From contig NZ_CP080421.1 of assembly GCF_019457515.1 (NCBI RefSeq), positions 3,596,001-3,660,000 of the forward strand: a DNA stretch of 64,000 bases. Reading direction: 5' to 3'. The position numbers and the translations under genes are program-made. Below the pieces are notes generated by a model. That model worked only from the letters and a program-made list of their open reading frames with translations. It did not search any database and was not told where the DNA came from. This document shows, in pieces, positions 52,941-62,267 of this stretch. Origin of the DNA: Shewanella mesophila. GTDB taxonomy: Bacteria > Pseudomonadota > Gammaproteobacteria > Enterobacterales > Shewanellaceae. Position 1 is the first letter of the stretch; every line of letters begins with the position of its first letter.

Positions 52941-52991
52941 CTAATGCTTGCTGTTAATCCAATCTTCAATCACGTCATAGATGGTTGCCAT
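52941..52991 (-). CDS. Small ORF upstream of catalase, 16 residues
   Basis: ATG at 52991 with AGGAG eight bases upstream; product MATIYDVIEDWINSKH. It ends 51 bases before the catalase start on the same strand. It may be a leader peptide or a conserved small protein; the strong ribosome site is the main support. The remaining bases to 53325 show nothing else. Confidence 0.35.
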   Translation of the reverse strand: MATIYDVIEDWINSKH

Positions 52992-53325
52992 AGTGTGAGC
53001 TCCTAACCGACGCCTTCCGTCAATGCGACTTCAATAACGCAATAATAGAGCGAACAGGAAAACAATAAAAACGATTAAAATGAATCAGAGTTATAGATTT
53101 AACAGATTAAGAGTGAGTGATGATGACTTAAATGTAGGAGTGATGGAAAGCTTAAAATACTGAAGTGCTTGAGCGATAAAGAGATTTTTAAAATAAAACA
53201 GCCCAACGAATGCGGGCTGATAGTCAATAGAGTGGTTACAGGAAAAGCTCACCTGCTCCTTTTACCAATCGATATAACATTATGCAATCGATTGATCATA
53301 AGTTGTTCGGTACTGCCCGCAACGA

Positions 53326-53574
53326 CTAACCGTCAGAAGCTGGTAGCTCTGGCTCACGATATAGCTTTACTAAATAGTAGGCATCGATTAACACTATAAA
53401 GAAGTTAACTAATGCAACCGGAATCGCCCCAATAGCAACACCGTAGGCGACGAAAAGCAACGCACCTATTAAGTTCCACCAGCGTAGCTTCTTGATATTT
53501 GACATCATCAATGACACAGCCACAACCACTGAGGCTAGATAACCTACCCATTCCCAAATTGTCGCGCTATCCAT
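53326..53574 (-). CDS. YgjV-like inner-membrane protein
   Basis: 82 residues from ATG 53574 (GAAGGGG upstream; TTG 53595 would overlap it). Three hydrophobic helices with IWEWVGYLASVVVAVSLMMS, NIKKLRWWNLIGALLFVAYG and ALVNFFIVLIDAYYLVKLY, the pattern of Imp-YgjV proteins. Function unknown. Confidence 0.65.
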   Translation of the reverse strand: MDSATIWEWVGYLASVVVAVSLMMSNIKKLRWWNLIGALLFVAYGVAIGAIPVALVNFFIVLIDAYYLVKLYREPELPASDG

Positions 53575-53697
53575 AGATACCCCTTCAATTAACAAACTCT
53601 ATTTTTTATTATGGACACTAACTGCTATAAACGACAGTAATGGCCAAGATAACAAGCGTTTATTTAGCACAATAAATACGCGCTATATCGCTAACAA

Positions 53698-54135
53698 TTA
53701 ACGCTGCACTACGGCAGCCGTCATACGGGAGATACAACATAGTTCGCCCGCGCTATTATGGATCAGAATTTCCCACACAGAACTGCGTTTCCCCAGATGA
53801 ACGGGTTTTGCCGTCGCAGTGAGCACCCCATTACGTGATGCCTTCAGGTGATTGGCATTAATCTCTTGCCCGACGCAATAAAATTTCTCGAAATCGACAA
53901 CAAAATTAGCGGCGTAACTGGCAACGGTCTCGGCCAATGCGACGTTAGCACCACCATGAACAATGCCAAGTGGATTATGGATCGCTGGAGAGGCTGGCAT
54001 AGTAGCCTTCATATAATCCTCGCCAATTTCAGATATTGTAATCCCCATGGTTTGCATCAATGTACCTTTACCATGCATGCCTGCATCCATCTTGGCGCAG
54101 TCTTCCAGTGTCACAGGTCTAAACCAAATGCTCAT
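53698..54135 (-). CDS. Hotdog thioesterase, MenI/YdiI-like
   Basis: 145 residues, PaaI-type hotdog fold. PLGIVHGGANVALAETVAS, GQEINANHLKAS and VWEILIHNSAGELCCISRMT align well with E. coli YdiI (MenI), the 1,4-dihydroxy-2-naphthoyl-CoA thioesterase of menaquinone synthesis; the active-site Glu in the ALAET helix is present. Other acyl-CoA substrates are possible. Confidence 0.85.
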   Translation of the reverse strand: MSIWFRPVTLEDCAKMDAGMHGKGTLMQTMGITISEIGEDYMKATMPASPAIHNPLGIVHGGANVALAETVASYAANFVVDFEKFYCVGQEINANHLKASRNGVLTATAKPVHLGKRSSVWEILIHNSAGELCCISRMTAAVVQR

Positions 54136-54276
54136 GCGTTATTCCATTTTGTCTTTAAAGAGGGAGCGTTAGTCTACTGCGTCAGACCGGAAATATAAAC
54201 GGGTAGAAGCAATTGCCTTACGGGTTAGTCGATTGCAATTCGAGAGTGAAAAGTGCCGTTTGCCTGGTGCATACCA

Positions 54277-54306
54277 AGAAAAGCGCCCACCCCAAAGGTT
54301 GGGCGC
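54277..54306 (-). terminator. Intrinsic terminator of the nucleotidase gene
   Basis: GCGCCCA (54283-54289) pairs with TGGGCGC (54300-54306), extended by CC/GG, and on the minus strand runs into TTTTCTT. Confidence 0.8.
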
Positions 54307-54355
54307 AGTTTCGAGCTCTAAGGCAGTACCAGACTAACCTTATTAAACAATAAGA

Positions 54356-56089
54356 TTAACCGCCGCAGCCATCAGAACTTCTGGAGTTGATATAGCGAAC
54401 ATCTTTCGCTCTGTCATAATCTACAGGGTCAAGCGTGCCATGCTTTTTAATGAATTGATAAAGCATATCTGCGTCAATAAAACCTGTATCTCTCGCCTTT
54501 TCCTTCAACTTGGGATATTTATTACCGCCCGCAGCGTTGTAGCTAGGGAGAGTAAATCGATAGTTATCCTCTAGGTTAAAAGGCTTACCGCCAACCGTTC
54601 TAATATCGACATCTTTAGCTTTACAATCAACGGTCATCTTGATGCCACTGAAGTGGGCAAAGCCGCCAGAACCTCGAGTCTTAAGCGCCACCTTAGACAG
54701 ATACTTCTTCAGTTCTGCCCCATCCATTTCAGTCACAGTCACGCTGTTAGAAAAAGGCTGCACCTTAAGCACATCACGATAGCGAATAGGCCCTTTCTTT
54801 ATGGTGGCACGAATACCTCCAGAGTTCATGATGCCGAAATCTGCAGGCACAGGAAGCTGAGTCTGAGCATGGGCGATCATCATCCCCAGAGGTGTAGCCT
54901 GGTTACGAACAACCTTACGCTTACCAATGAAATCCGCTTTTGCAACACCGATCTGCTCTCTCAACTTCAGCTGACCATTACGCTGATAAGGACGGAGCAG
55001 TTCAAGGGTTTCTTTATCCTTAGGCGTCATCATTTCAGGCGGATAATAGGAACCAAACTTGGTTTCGGTATTCACCGGCACCAACTGGTAGTTTGCCAAG
55101 TGTAACTCACCACCATAGTATTCAAAATCGGCGCGACCAACATACTTGCCCCATTCGTAGGCTTGCATGATCCAAGTGCCATTTTGACGATCAGGCTTAC
55201 AAGGTTCATCTCGACCATAATCTTTTACGTACTTACCAGTATCCCCTTCCATACACACAGGTAATTGCGAATGACCGCCAATAATTGCTTGGATCTGGCC
55301 AGGCTTTAGGCTACGAGCCAGAGCAACATCACCGGGCGCGTTGCTGCCATGTACCCCGTTTTCATAGTGACCCATATGGGTAAGGCCAAAAACAAGGTCC
55401 GGCTGATACTTCTCTTCAAGCTCAGCCAAAACCGCTTTAGCCTCAACTTGAGCGGGTGTGAACTTTAGCGCTTCAACGTACTCTGGATTGCCGATCACCG
55501 CAGTATGTTCGGTAGTCAGGCCGACCACCGCTAGCTTCAATCCTTGAACCTCGAATAGTTTATAGGGTTCAAAGTAGCGTTGCCATTCACCATCAACTTG
55601 GCGATAGATGTTGGCCGATAACCAAGGAAACTTTGACCAGCCTCTCTGCTTATCCATCACCGTCGATGGATTATCAAACTCATGGTTACCTACGGCCATG
55701 GCGTCATAGCCAAGGTGGTTCATACCGATAAAATCTGGCTCGGCATCTTGAAGATCAGACTCAGGAACCCCCGTGTTGATATCGCCACCAGAGAGCAGTA
55801 AAGTCTCCCCACCTTGTTCGGCGACCTCTTTACGGATCTGGTCCAGTATGGTTTTTCGTGCAGCCATACCATACTCACCTCTTGAGCCCTGCCAAAAGCG
55901 GCCGTGGTGATCATTGGTATGCAGCACGGTGAAGCGCTTACAGTCATCACCAGCGGCTTGACAGGCAATGGATGCTGTCGTCTTAGGCGCCTCTTTCACC
56001 TTTTCCTTACCACAGCCGCTCAATACTAATGTTAGAGCAATAGCTGAGCCAGTAAGAAATAGGCGAGAAGGACGGAGTGAAGTATTCAT
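54356..56089 (-). CDS. ushA: 5'-nucleotidase lipoprotein, NutA/UshA family
   Basis: 577 residues from ATG 56089 (GAAGG upstream). Lipobox LSGC (Cys26) anchors it to a membrane, as in Vibrio NutA. Metallophosphoesterase motifs HTNDHHGRFW, GNHEFDNP, GLTHMGHYENG and GGHSQLP bind two metals; the C-terminal nucleotide-binding domain includes MNSGGIRATI and PSYNAAGGNKYP. It removes phosphate from nucleotides outside the inner membrane, giving nucleosides and phosphate. It follows two extracellular nucleases on the same strand, a logical next step. Confidence 0.92.
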   Translation of the reverse strand: MNTSLRPSRLFLTGSAIALTLVLSGCGKEKVKEAPKTTASIACQAAGDDCKRFTVLHTNDHHGRFWQGSRGEYGMAARKTILDQIRKEVAEQGGETLLLSGGDINTGVPESDLQDAEPDFIGMNHLGYDAMAVGNHEFDNPSTVMDKQRGWSKFPWLSANIYRQVDGEWQRYFEPYKLFEVQGLKLAVVGLTTEHTAVIGNPEYVEALKFTPAQVEAKAVLAELEEKYQPDLVFGLTHMGHYENGVHGSNAPGDVALARSLKPGQIQAIIGGHSQLPVCMEGDTGKYVKDYGRDEPCKPDRQNGTWIMQAYEWGKYVGRADFEYYGGELHLANYQLVPVNTETKFGSYYPPEMMTPKDKETLELLRPYQRNGQLKLREQIGVAKADFIGKRKVVRNQATPLGMMIAHAQTQLPVPADFGIMNSGGIRATIKKGPIRYRDVLKVQPFSNSVTVTEMDGAELKKYLSKVALKTRGSGGFAHFSGIKMTVDCKAKDVDIRTVGGKPFNLEDNYRFTLPSYNAAGGNKYPKLKEKARDTGFIDADMLYQFIKKHGTLDPVDYDRAKDVRYINSRSSDGCGG

Positions 56090-56202
56090 AATAATACCTT
56101 CAATAATATTCAGATAAGCGTTGTCACTTGCCCTAAGGACTTTGTATCGATATTGACAACAACCCGCGCAAAGCAAGCTATAGACAACGTCTGTAGCGTT
56201 AA

Positions 56203-56240
56203 AAAAAGCAGCACCCAGAGCGATCCCGGTGCTGCTTTTT
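56203..56240 (-). terminator. Intrinsic terminator of the nuclease gene
   Basis: AAAAAGCAGCACC (56203-56215) pairs with GGTGCTGCTTTTT (56228-56240); on the minus strand a T7 tract follows. It separates the endonuclease gene from ushA, so these are separate transcripts. Confidence 0.9.
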
Positions 56241-56256
56241 CAGGCTTAACTGATGA

Positions 56257-58911
56257 TTAGCCTTGGCGGCGACGCAACCAGACTAGCGGTAGAAGTAGAG
56301 TCATAAAACCACCTAAACTACCCGCCCCATCTGGCTTAACCCAACCAGGCTCTTCGGTGTTTGTCACCTCAATGCTAACAGACTTAGCGAAGCTTTCTTC
56401 GCCAACTGTTGCCGTGAGTTCGAACACAAGTACTTGGTCAATATTGACACTAGGTGCAGTCACATCAAGTGTCAGACCTGTAGCGCTAAACACTGCCGTA
56501 GTACCAGATACCTGTTTCCAGCTGTAGCTAGCCCCTTCTGGTGCATCGGCAACCGCTGCAGTAATTGAAGCCTTTTCACCTTCAGTCACTTTAGTTGTAC
56601 CAGCAAACTCTACATTCAGTGTCAACGGCACGTTGATCACGCTTAGGCTAACCGCTTTAGTTGTTTCCAACGTACCGTCACTGATGGTCAAGGAGAAGTT
56701 CAAAGTGTCATCGACTGCAACCATTGGTGCGGTCAGAGACAAGATCGCCTCATTGCCAACAACAGTCTTCTCTTCACCAACAATCTGTTCCCACTTGTAA
56801 GTAAGCGCAACACCTTCACCAGCTTTGATTGCAGAGGCATCGATGGTATATGCAGCCCCTTCAGTAACACTTTCAGGAGTAACAATATCACCTTCGACTA
56901 CCAAACTAGGGCTTGGATCATCACCACAGGCAGCACCATACACTTCTTGCACTAACTCAGGGCGGTCAATGAAGGGGTTACGGTTACCCTGGTATTTGTA
57001 TACCTGGTTGTTACGGTTCTGCTCGTAGGTATCAACAGCATCTAACTGACTCCACGCATACAGAGTACAAAGCGTACCAATAAGCGGAGCGTCATCCTCC
57101 TCGGTCGTCGTTAGACGATCGACCGCGACGAGATCAGGCATATTAGTTGTAGCTGTATCGGTACCTTGATAGCGCGTATCCATATACATGATCATACGGG
57201 CAACGTCGCCTTTCACCTCATCACGAGGCTCCCAGCAATCCGTGGCTTTGTCCAGATAGTTACCAGTACCAACACCGTTGAATAGAACCTCTTCACCAGT
57301 GTCCTTACACAGACCAAAGTCATTATTGCTTCGTGCAGTGTTGATACCTGGATCTGAAGGACGCAGGTGGTGAGCATCGGTATAGCCCCACTGAGACTCA
57401 CTTGGGAAGCCATGGCTCTTGGCCCAAACGTGTTCACGGTTCCACTTACCTACACCGCTACCACCCGTCTGGTTGTCATACTTGGAAATAGAAGCACCTG
57501 TGTAGATTTCGATAACATTTTTATCGTTATCTGGATCTTGGTCTGCATAGCTCAGAGCGCTCCAAACCTGCTTATAGGTCAGTTGCTTATGATCTTTCGC
57601 AATGACAACAGACAGGGCATTCTTAAGTTCTTCGGCATTGGCAAAATCACCACTCAGAATATCTGAGTAATAGATCTCACTATTGAACTTAGTAGGATCG
57701 GCAACCGGAGTCAGCGTCTCGCAACCCGTGCAAGGACCAGTTTCTGGCTCTGGTTCTGGAGGCGTAACCGAACCGTCGCAGGCTCCCTCACCAGCACAAC
57801 CAAGGCCGTCAGAGGTATCGACATCAAATACTGCCCACTGATTGTTGGCTCCAGGGAAATCGCCTTCAGCAACTGTGTCACCGGCAGTGACACTGGCTTT
57901 ACGACGCAGCGTCTTGTTCGCTGTAGAGAAATTGGCATCATTTGGATCGGTCCAAGCAGAGCCTGGATCTTCACCACGCTTACCGAAGCGATCGATAACC
58001 ACATCGTCTTTGGTCAATACCAGCGCATCATCACCGTTGAAATAAGTGACCGTAGAAGCATTGCCTACTTTAAAGGCATCTGCAGCACCTGCGTTGTGAA
58101 AAACAAGACTCTTTCCAGGCTCCAGAGTGCCAGTCAGTGTCTCACTGTTGCCAGGGTTTGATGCGTCAGCACCATTACCAAACAGGGTCAACTTATAAAC
58201 GTTGGCATCCAGATCGATGGCAGTGCCACCGACGTTAGAAATCTCAATCGCTTTGTTGTTGCTGCTACCTTCAATATATTCGGTCAGCAAGAGTACGCCA
58301 GGCGTCGCTTCAGTGCTACAAGCGCCTTCACCCGAGCAACCAAGGCCATCAGCAGTGTCAGTATCGAACACGACCCACTGATTGTCTGTACCAGGGAAAT
58401 CAGCCTCAGCTACGGTATCACCAGTAGTGACACTGGCTTTACGACGCAGTGTCTTATTCGCTGTGGAGAAATTAGCATCGTTTGGATCTGTCCAAGCAGA
58501 ACCAGGATCTTCACCACGCTTACCGAAGCGATCGATAACCGCATCGTCTTTGGTCAATACCAGTGCATCGTCACCATTAAAGTAAGTGACGGTAGAAGCG
58601 TTGCCCACTTTGAACGCATCAGCGGCACCAGAGTTGTGGAAAACGAGACTCTTTCCTGGATCTAGCATGCCAGTCAGCGTCTCGGTGTTACCAGGATTTG
58701 ATGCGTCAGCGCCATTGCCAAACAGAGTCAGCTTGTAAACATTGGCATCCAGATTAATGGCACTATCACCAACATTGGAAATCTCAACCGCTTTGTTGTT
58801 GCTGCTGCCTTCAATGTACTCAGTAATCAGTAAGTCGGCATTGGCTGCTGTAGACAAGCCGCCCAAAACCATGGCAGTGGCCGCAGCAACTGCATTCATT
58901 TTAATTCTCAT
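56257..58911 (-). CDS. Secreted endonuclease I with two lamin-tail domains and GlyGly-CTERM
   Basis: 884 residues. Signal peptide 1-25; two tandem lamin-tail (LTD) units, about 26-205 and 206-385 (both with LLITEYIEGSSNNKA or LLLTEYIEGSSNNKA), nearly identical in protein and DNA; endonuclease I domain about 395-650 with WNREHVWAKSHGF, DAHHLRPSD and NNDFGLC; two Ig/PKD-like repeats about 655-850; and a C-terminal GSLGGFMTLLLPLVWLRRRQG, a GlyGly-CTERM signal processed by rhombosortase and linked to type II secretion. It should cut extracellular DNA or RNA. Confidence 0.9.
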   Translation of the reverse strand: MRIKMNAVAAATAMVLGGLSTAANADLLITEYIEGSSNNKAVEISNVGDSAINLDANVYKLTLFGNGADASNPGNTETLTGMLDPGKSLVFHNSGAADAFKVGNASTVTYFNGDDALVLTKDDAVIDRFGKRGEDPGSAWTDPNDANFSTANKTLRRKASVTTGDTVAEADFPGTDNQWVVFDTDTADGLGCSGEGACSTEATPGVLLLTEYIEGSSNNKAIEISNVGGTAIDLDANVYKLTLFGNGADASNPGNSETLTGTLEPGKSLVFHNAGAADAFKVGNASTVTYFNGDDALVLTKDDVVIDRFGKRGEDPGSAWTDPNDANFSTANKTLRRKASVTAGDTVAEGDFPGANNQWAVFDVDTSDGLGCAGEGACDGSVTPPEPEPETGPCTGCETLTPVADPTKFNSEIYYSDILSGDFANAEELKNALSVVIAKDHKQLTYKQVWSALSYADQDPDNDKNVIEIYTGASISKYDNQTGGSGVGKWNREHVWAKSHGFPSESQWGYTDAHHLRPSDPGINTARSNNDFGLCKDTGEEVLFNGVGTGNYLDKATDCWEPRDEVKGDVARMIMYMDTRYQGTDTATTNMPDLVAVDRLTTTEEDDAPLIGTLCTLYAWSQLDAVDTYEQNRNNQVYKYQGNRNPFIDRPELVQEVYGAACGDDPSPSLVVEGDIVTPESVTEGAAYTIDASAIKAGEGVALTYKWEQIVGEEKTVVGNEAILSLTAPMVAVDDTLNFSLTISDGTLETTKAVSLSVINVPLTLNVEFAGTTKVTEGEKASITAAVADAPEGASYSWKQVSGTTAVFSATGLTLDVTAPSVNIDQVLVFELTATVGEESFAKSVSIEVTNTEEPGWVKPDGAGSLGGFMTLLLPLVWLRRRQG

Positions 58912-58985
58912 AATCGTATCTCTTTTGAATCCTTGATGGGAAGCGCACTGTCCAAAGGCAGGCGCTTCATTATCGAGAGCAACGC

Positions 58986-61900
58986 TTATTTGCGAAGACG
59001 ACGGCGCATAGCAGCTAATCCGAATAGGGATAGTAAGCTGATGAAACCAGTGCTACCAGCACTACCGTCACCACCTGTTTTATCGCTTTCTTCTTCTACA
59101 ATGTCAGCAATCAAGGCGTCACGGTTAGATACCTTGGCACGGAAAGATTGCTTAGATCCTTCCACAAGTTTGCCATCACGCATTAGGCTTACGGTCACGT
59201 CGTAGATAGCAGATGGTGCACCAAAGACCTCAAAATTCACCAAAGCAGTGTCGTCATTAGAAAGGACCACATTAGGCTGTACCATTTGGGTCAAATCTAA
59301 ACGCTGTTCATCATCCACAGGACTCATACTGATGGTCGCCACATCGCCAGCTTGAGCGGCAATATCTGTAGGGATCTGGTAAGGAACCTTGATCAGCTTT
59401 CTCAGTTTTGGCAGGTTCAGAGGCACGTTAGCATCCGCATCACCAGGCTTATAGCTAAGAGAAATTAATGCTGGATCGTGATCCGACGCGCGATACATGT
59501 TTGGTTTGTAGAACTTATGCGCGCCAGTGCCGTCGATACTACCTTTAAAGCGGTTTTGGTAGTCATACAGGCCAGTCTCGGCTGCATTAACATGCCAGTC
59601 AGTAGCATCAATCACACGATCTTTTAGCGAAGGAGAGATCAAGATGTGATCAAGCGAGCCAATTTCATCACTGAAAGAGTAACTCCAAGGCGTCTCGCCC
59701 TTCTCCTTGAACTTTTCACCGACGATATCGACGTAGCCGTAAGTTTTAGTGATGGTAACTGGTGAGCCATCTTCGTTAAACTGAGGCTTAGGTCCAAGGA
59801 AAGTGTGGCTAGCGCTAACGATCGTTTTGTTACGTGGGTTCTCAGTTAGAACCAGTACTGGATCTTCTTTAGCGTAAGAGTTCAAATCACCAAGGATGAT
59901 CTTATCCCCAGGAATGTCTTCCATCTCTTCGCCTAAGTGAACGGCACCCGCTACGCGGAACTCAGCACAAGATCCTTGGAAATCTAGATCCGGTGCTTCA
60001 CGGTTGTTCCAAGTTGTAGCATTACCAAACTCAACACCTTGCCACTCTTCCCAACAAGTAGAGCCTTTTGACTTAAGGTGATTGACAGATAGCGTCAAAC
60101 GCTTGCCTGTTTGGTTAACGATAAAGGTTACCACCAAGGCGTCACGGTGATAGTTCTGACCGTTCTCTAGAATTTCCTCATTCTGATCTTTGATCACCTC
60201 ACCTAAGTCGTTCACTATGGTAGGTGCTTTTTGCTGAGGCATTGGGATCACGCGAGTGCGCTCAATGCTCAACTTGCTTGGGCGATAGATGATACCTGTA
60301 GCAATGGCATCAGAACCAATGGCGTCCAGATTATCCAACATTTGATTGCCGTTGTTGTCAAAACCAACAAACACATAACGGTTCTCAGTTGAGTTAGGAC
60401 CATTGTAATCTTGGGCGCGCTCATCCACATACTGGATATTGACCTGATTAACAATCTCTGCAATGGCTGAGGCATCGCCAAAACCGTTGTTTTCAATCTC
60501 CATCAGTGCCATGACATCGGCATCCTGAGCACGAATAATTTCTACCAGCTTGGTTCTCTGGTGAATGTACTCATCGAAAGTCTCTGCACCTCGGCTCTGA
60601 CCATAGTTGTTATTGTCACCACCGAAAGGAGAGTTGAAGAAGTTAAACAAGTTCTGGCTAGCAACGCGAATAGCAAACTCATCTTCTGCCACTGTGTCTT
60701 TCAGAGCAGGTTTCGTCGTACGTGGTAAGTTATGAATAAAGTTATCACTGGTCAACTGGTTGGTAATCGTCAGGCTATAGTCCTGATCAAACTTATCAGT
60801 TCCTGGGATCAACTCAGTTTCATATTGACTGATCACACCCTGCGCGTTAACGAGGCTATCATCGATACGAATATAGTTTGTGTGTGGGTCACTGTTAAAA
60901 CCAGCGTAATAAGGCAAGTCAGTGCCGTTGGACTTAGTGGCACTCTCAATCACTAAACGATAGTCATTGTTTTGCTCATAAGCCGCTTTTGATTCTGGGC
61001 TTCCGGCAACGTGCAAGTGGTTGGGCTGCAAGTTAGGACGCTTATAAGCCGCCACCATGTTATTGCGACCGTTAGGAGACGACAAGTAGTTGTAGCTAAA
61101 GCTGCGAGTAATACGCATATCTTGGTCGCCATCAGTCTGAGGATCCAGATCTGTAGGCAGGTTAACCAACATACCTTCATAACGCTCTAATGTCTTATCG
61201 AAAGAGCCGTTATCAGAGCTTAGAACCTCAATATCTGTAGGCTGCGTTAGAATGTCAGTATCTGTCACGTTCCAGCTAAATGCGGTATCTGCAGATAGTT
61301 GAGTCTGACCTTGGTACTCGACGACTTTACTACCGACACAGATAGTTTGCCCAACCTTCAGAGCGCCCGCTGCGCTAGAACTAACGAAGATACCATCGGA
61401 AGTCTCAGGATCGTTGTCAGAGGCAATATTGCGAAGATAGAAGCCCTCATTAGGAAGAGACACCTTAGCTGAAATAATACCTTCTACGGCAACTTTTTCA
61501 GCTGATTCGGTTTCCCCTTCGGCAATCAGAGGCGAGGTAAAGCCTGTACCCTGGACTTCGCTAGGAGACAAGATTTCATTGCTATCAGTTGGACAAGTGA
61601 ATATGTCCATGATGTCGGCAGCGTCGGCAGCAGGCAGCTCTGACTTACCTAAATCATCAAACCTCATTGGTAAGATGTTCTGCCATTTAGCTGCATCGAA
61701 GGTGCCTGATTGAGCAGGATTACTGCCATCGGCGGCTTTTTTACGACGCAAAGTGGTATTGGGTGCCCACTTGCTAGAATCATTCACGGCACCAACACGA
61801 TCGATAACGGTATCGCCATTTTTCAGGAAGAAACCGTCATCACTGGTCATGAACAGGTTGTTGTACTTATTACTTGGATCATAGGTAGAGACAACAACGC

Positions 61901-62234
61901 TGCCACCTTGAGCCACAATGGCATTACGAAACTCTTCGCTCGATCTGCTATTGACAACCACCATAGAAGCACCAGGTGCAAGCGTATAGCCAGTCAACAA
62001 CGGCTTAGCATCAGCGTTAAGCAACTCGTTGTCGTACTTGCCGCTAGAGCGTTGATAAGCAGTAATGCTATCGGTGAAAGTAAAGGCATCAGAGCCTGTA
62101 TTAGTGATCTCAACCGCGCCGACATTGGCATCGGTGCTTTGGGTCATTTCGGTGATCAGCAGATCTTCAACGCCAGCGAAGGCGCCCATGCTGATGGTAC
62201 TGGCAATGGCCAATGATAGGAGACTTTTTTTCAT
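58986..62234 (-). CDS. exeM: Extracellular nuclease ExeM
   Basis: 1082 residues from ATG 62234. Signal peptide (KKSLLSLAIASTISMGAFA), a lamin-tail domain (DLLITEMTQSTDANVGAVEI, about 25-200), an OB-fold region (about 240-380), then an endonuclease/exonuclease/phosphatase domain (about 510-930) with IRAQDADVMALMEIEN, VNHLKSKGS, LGDLNSYAKEDP and SDHDPALISL. Ends in a GlyGly-CTERM segment (GSTGFISLLSLFGLAAMRRR). ExeM of S. oneidensis degrades extracellular DNA and affects biofilms. An earlier ATG at 62261 lacks a signal peptide directly after it. Confidence 0.93.
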   Translation of the reverse strand: MKKSLLSLAIASTISMGAFAGVEDLLITEMTQSTDANVGAVEITNTGSDAFTFTDSITAYQRSSGKYDNELLNADAKPLLTGYTLAPGASMVVVNSRSSEEFRNAIVAQGGSVVVSTYDPSNKYNNLFMTSDDGFFLKNGDTVIDRVGAVNDSSKWAPNTTLRRKKAADGSNPAQSGTFDAAKWQNILPMRFDDLGKSELPAADAADIMDIFTCPTDSNEILSPSEVQGTGFTSPLIAEGETESAEKVAVEGIISAKVSLPNEGFYLRNIASDNDPETSDGIFVSSSAAGALKVGQTICVGSKVVEYQGQTQLSADTAFSWNVTDTDILTQPTDIEVLSSDNGSFDKTLERYEGMLVNLPTDLDPQTDGDQDMRITRSFSYNYLSSPNGRNNMVAAYKRPNLQPNHLHVAGSPESKAAYEQNNDYRLVIESATKSNGTDLPYYAGFNSDPHTNYIRIDDSLVNAQGVISQYETELIPGTDKFDQDYSLTITNQLTSDNFIHNLPRTTKPALKDTVAEDEFAIRVASQNLFNFFNSPFGGDNNNYGQSRGAETFDEYIHQRTKLVEIIRAQDADVMALMEIENNGFGDASAIAEIVNQVNIQYVDERAQDYNGPNSTENRYVFVGFDNNGNQMLDNLDAIGSDAIATGIIYRPSKLSIERTRVIPMPQQKAPTIVNDLGEVIKDQNEEILENGQNYHRDALVVTFIVNQTGKRLTLSVNHLKSKGSTCWEEWQGVEFGNATTWNNREAPDLDFQGSCAEFRVAGAVHLGEEMEDIPGDKIILGDLNSYAKEDPVLVLTENPRNKTIVSASHTFLGPKPQFNEDGSPVTITKTYGYVDIVGEKFKEKGETPWSYSFSDEIGSLDHILISPSLKDRVIDATDWHVNAAETGLYDYQNRFKGSIDGTGAHKFYKPNMYRASDHDPALISLSYKPGDADANVPLNLPKLRKLIKVPYQIPTDIAAQAGDVATISMSPVDDEQRLDLTQMVQPNVVLSNDDTALVNFEVFGAPSAIYDVTVSLMRDGKLVEGSKQSFRAKVSNRDALIADIVEEESDKTGGDGSAGSTGFISLLSLFGLAAMRRRLRK

Positions 62235-62267
62235 AGTAAACTCTATAAAAGTTGAATTCAATTCGGA

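Noticed and set aside
57842..58585. Two identical-looking plus-strand ORFs (57842 and 58382)
   Set aside because: They are antisense shadows of the duplicated lamin-tail domains, which explains their similarity.
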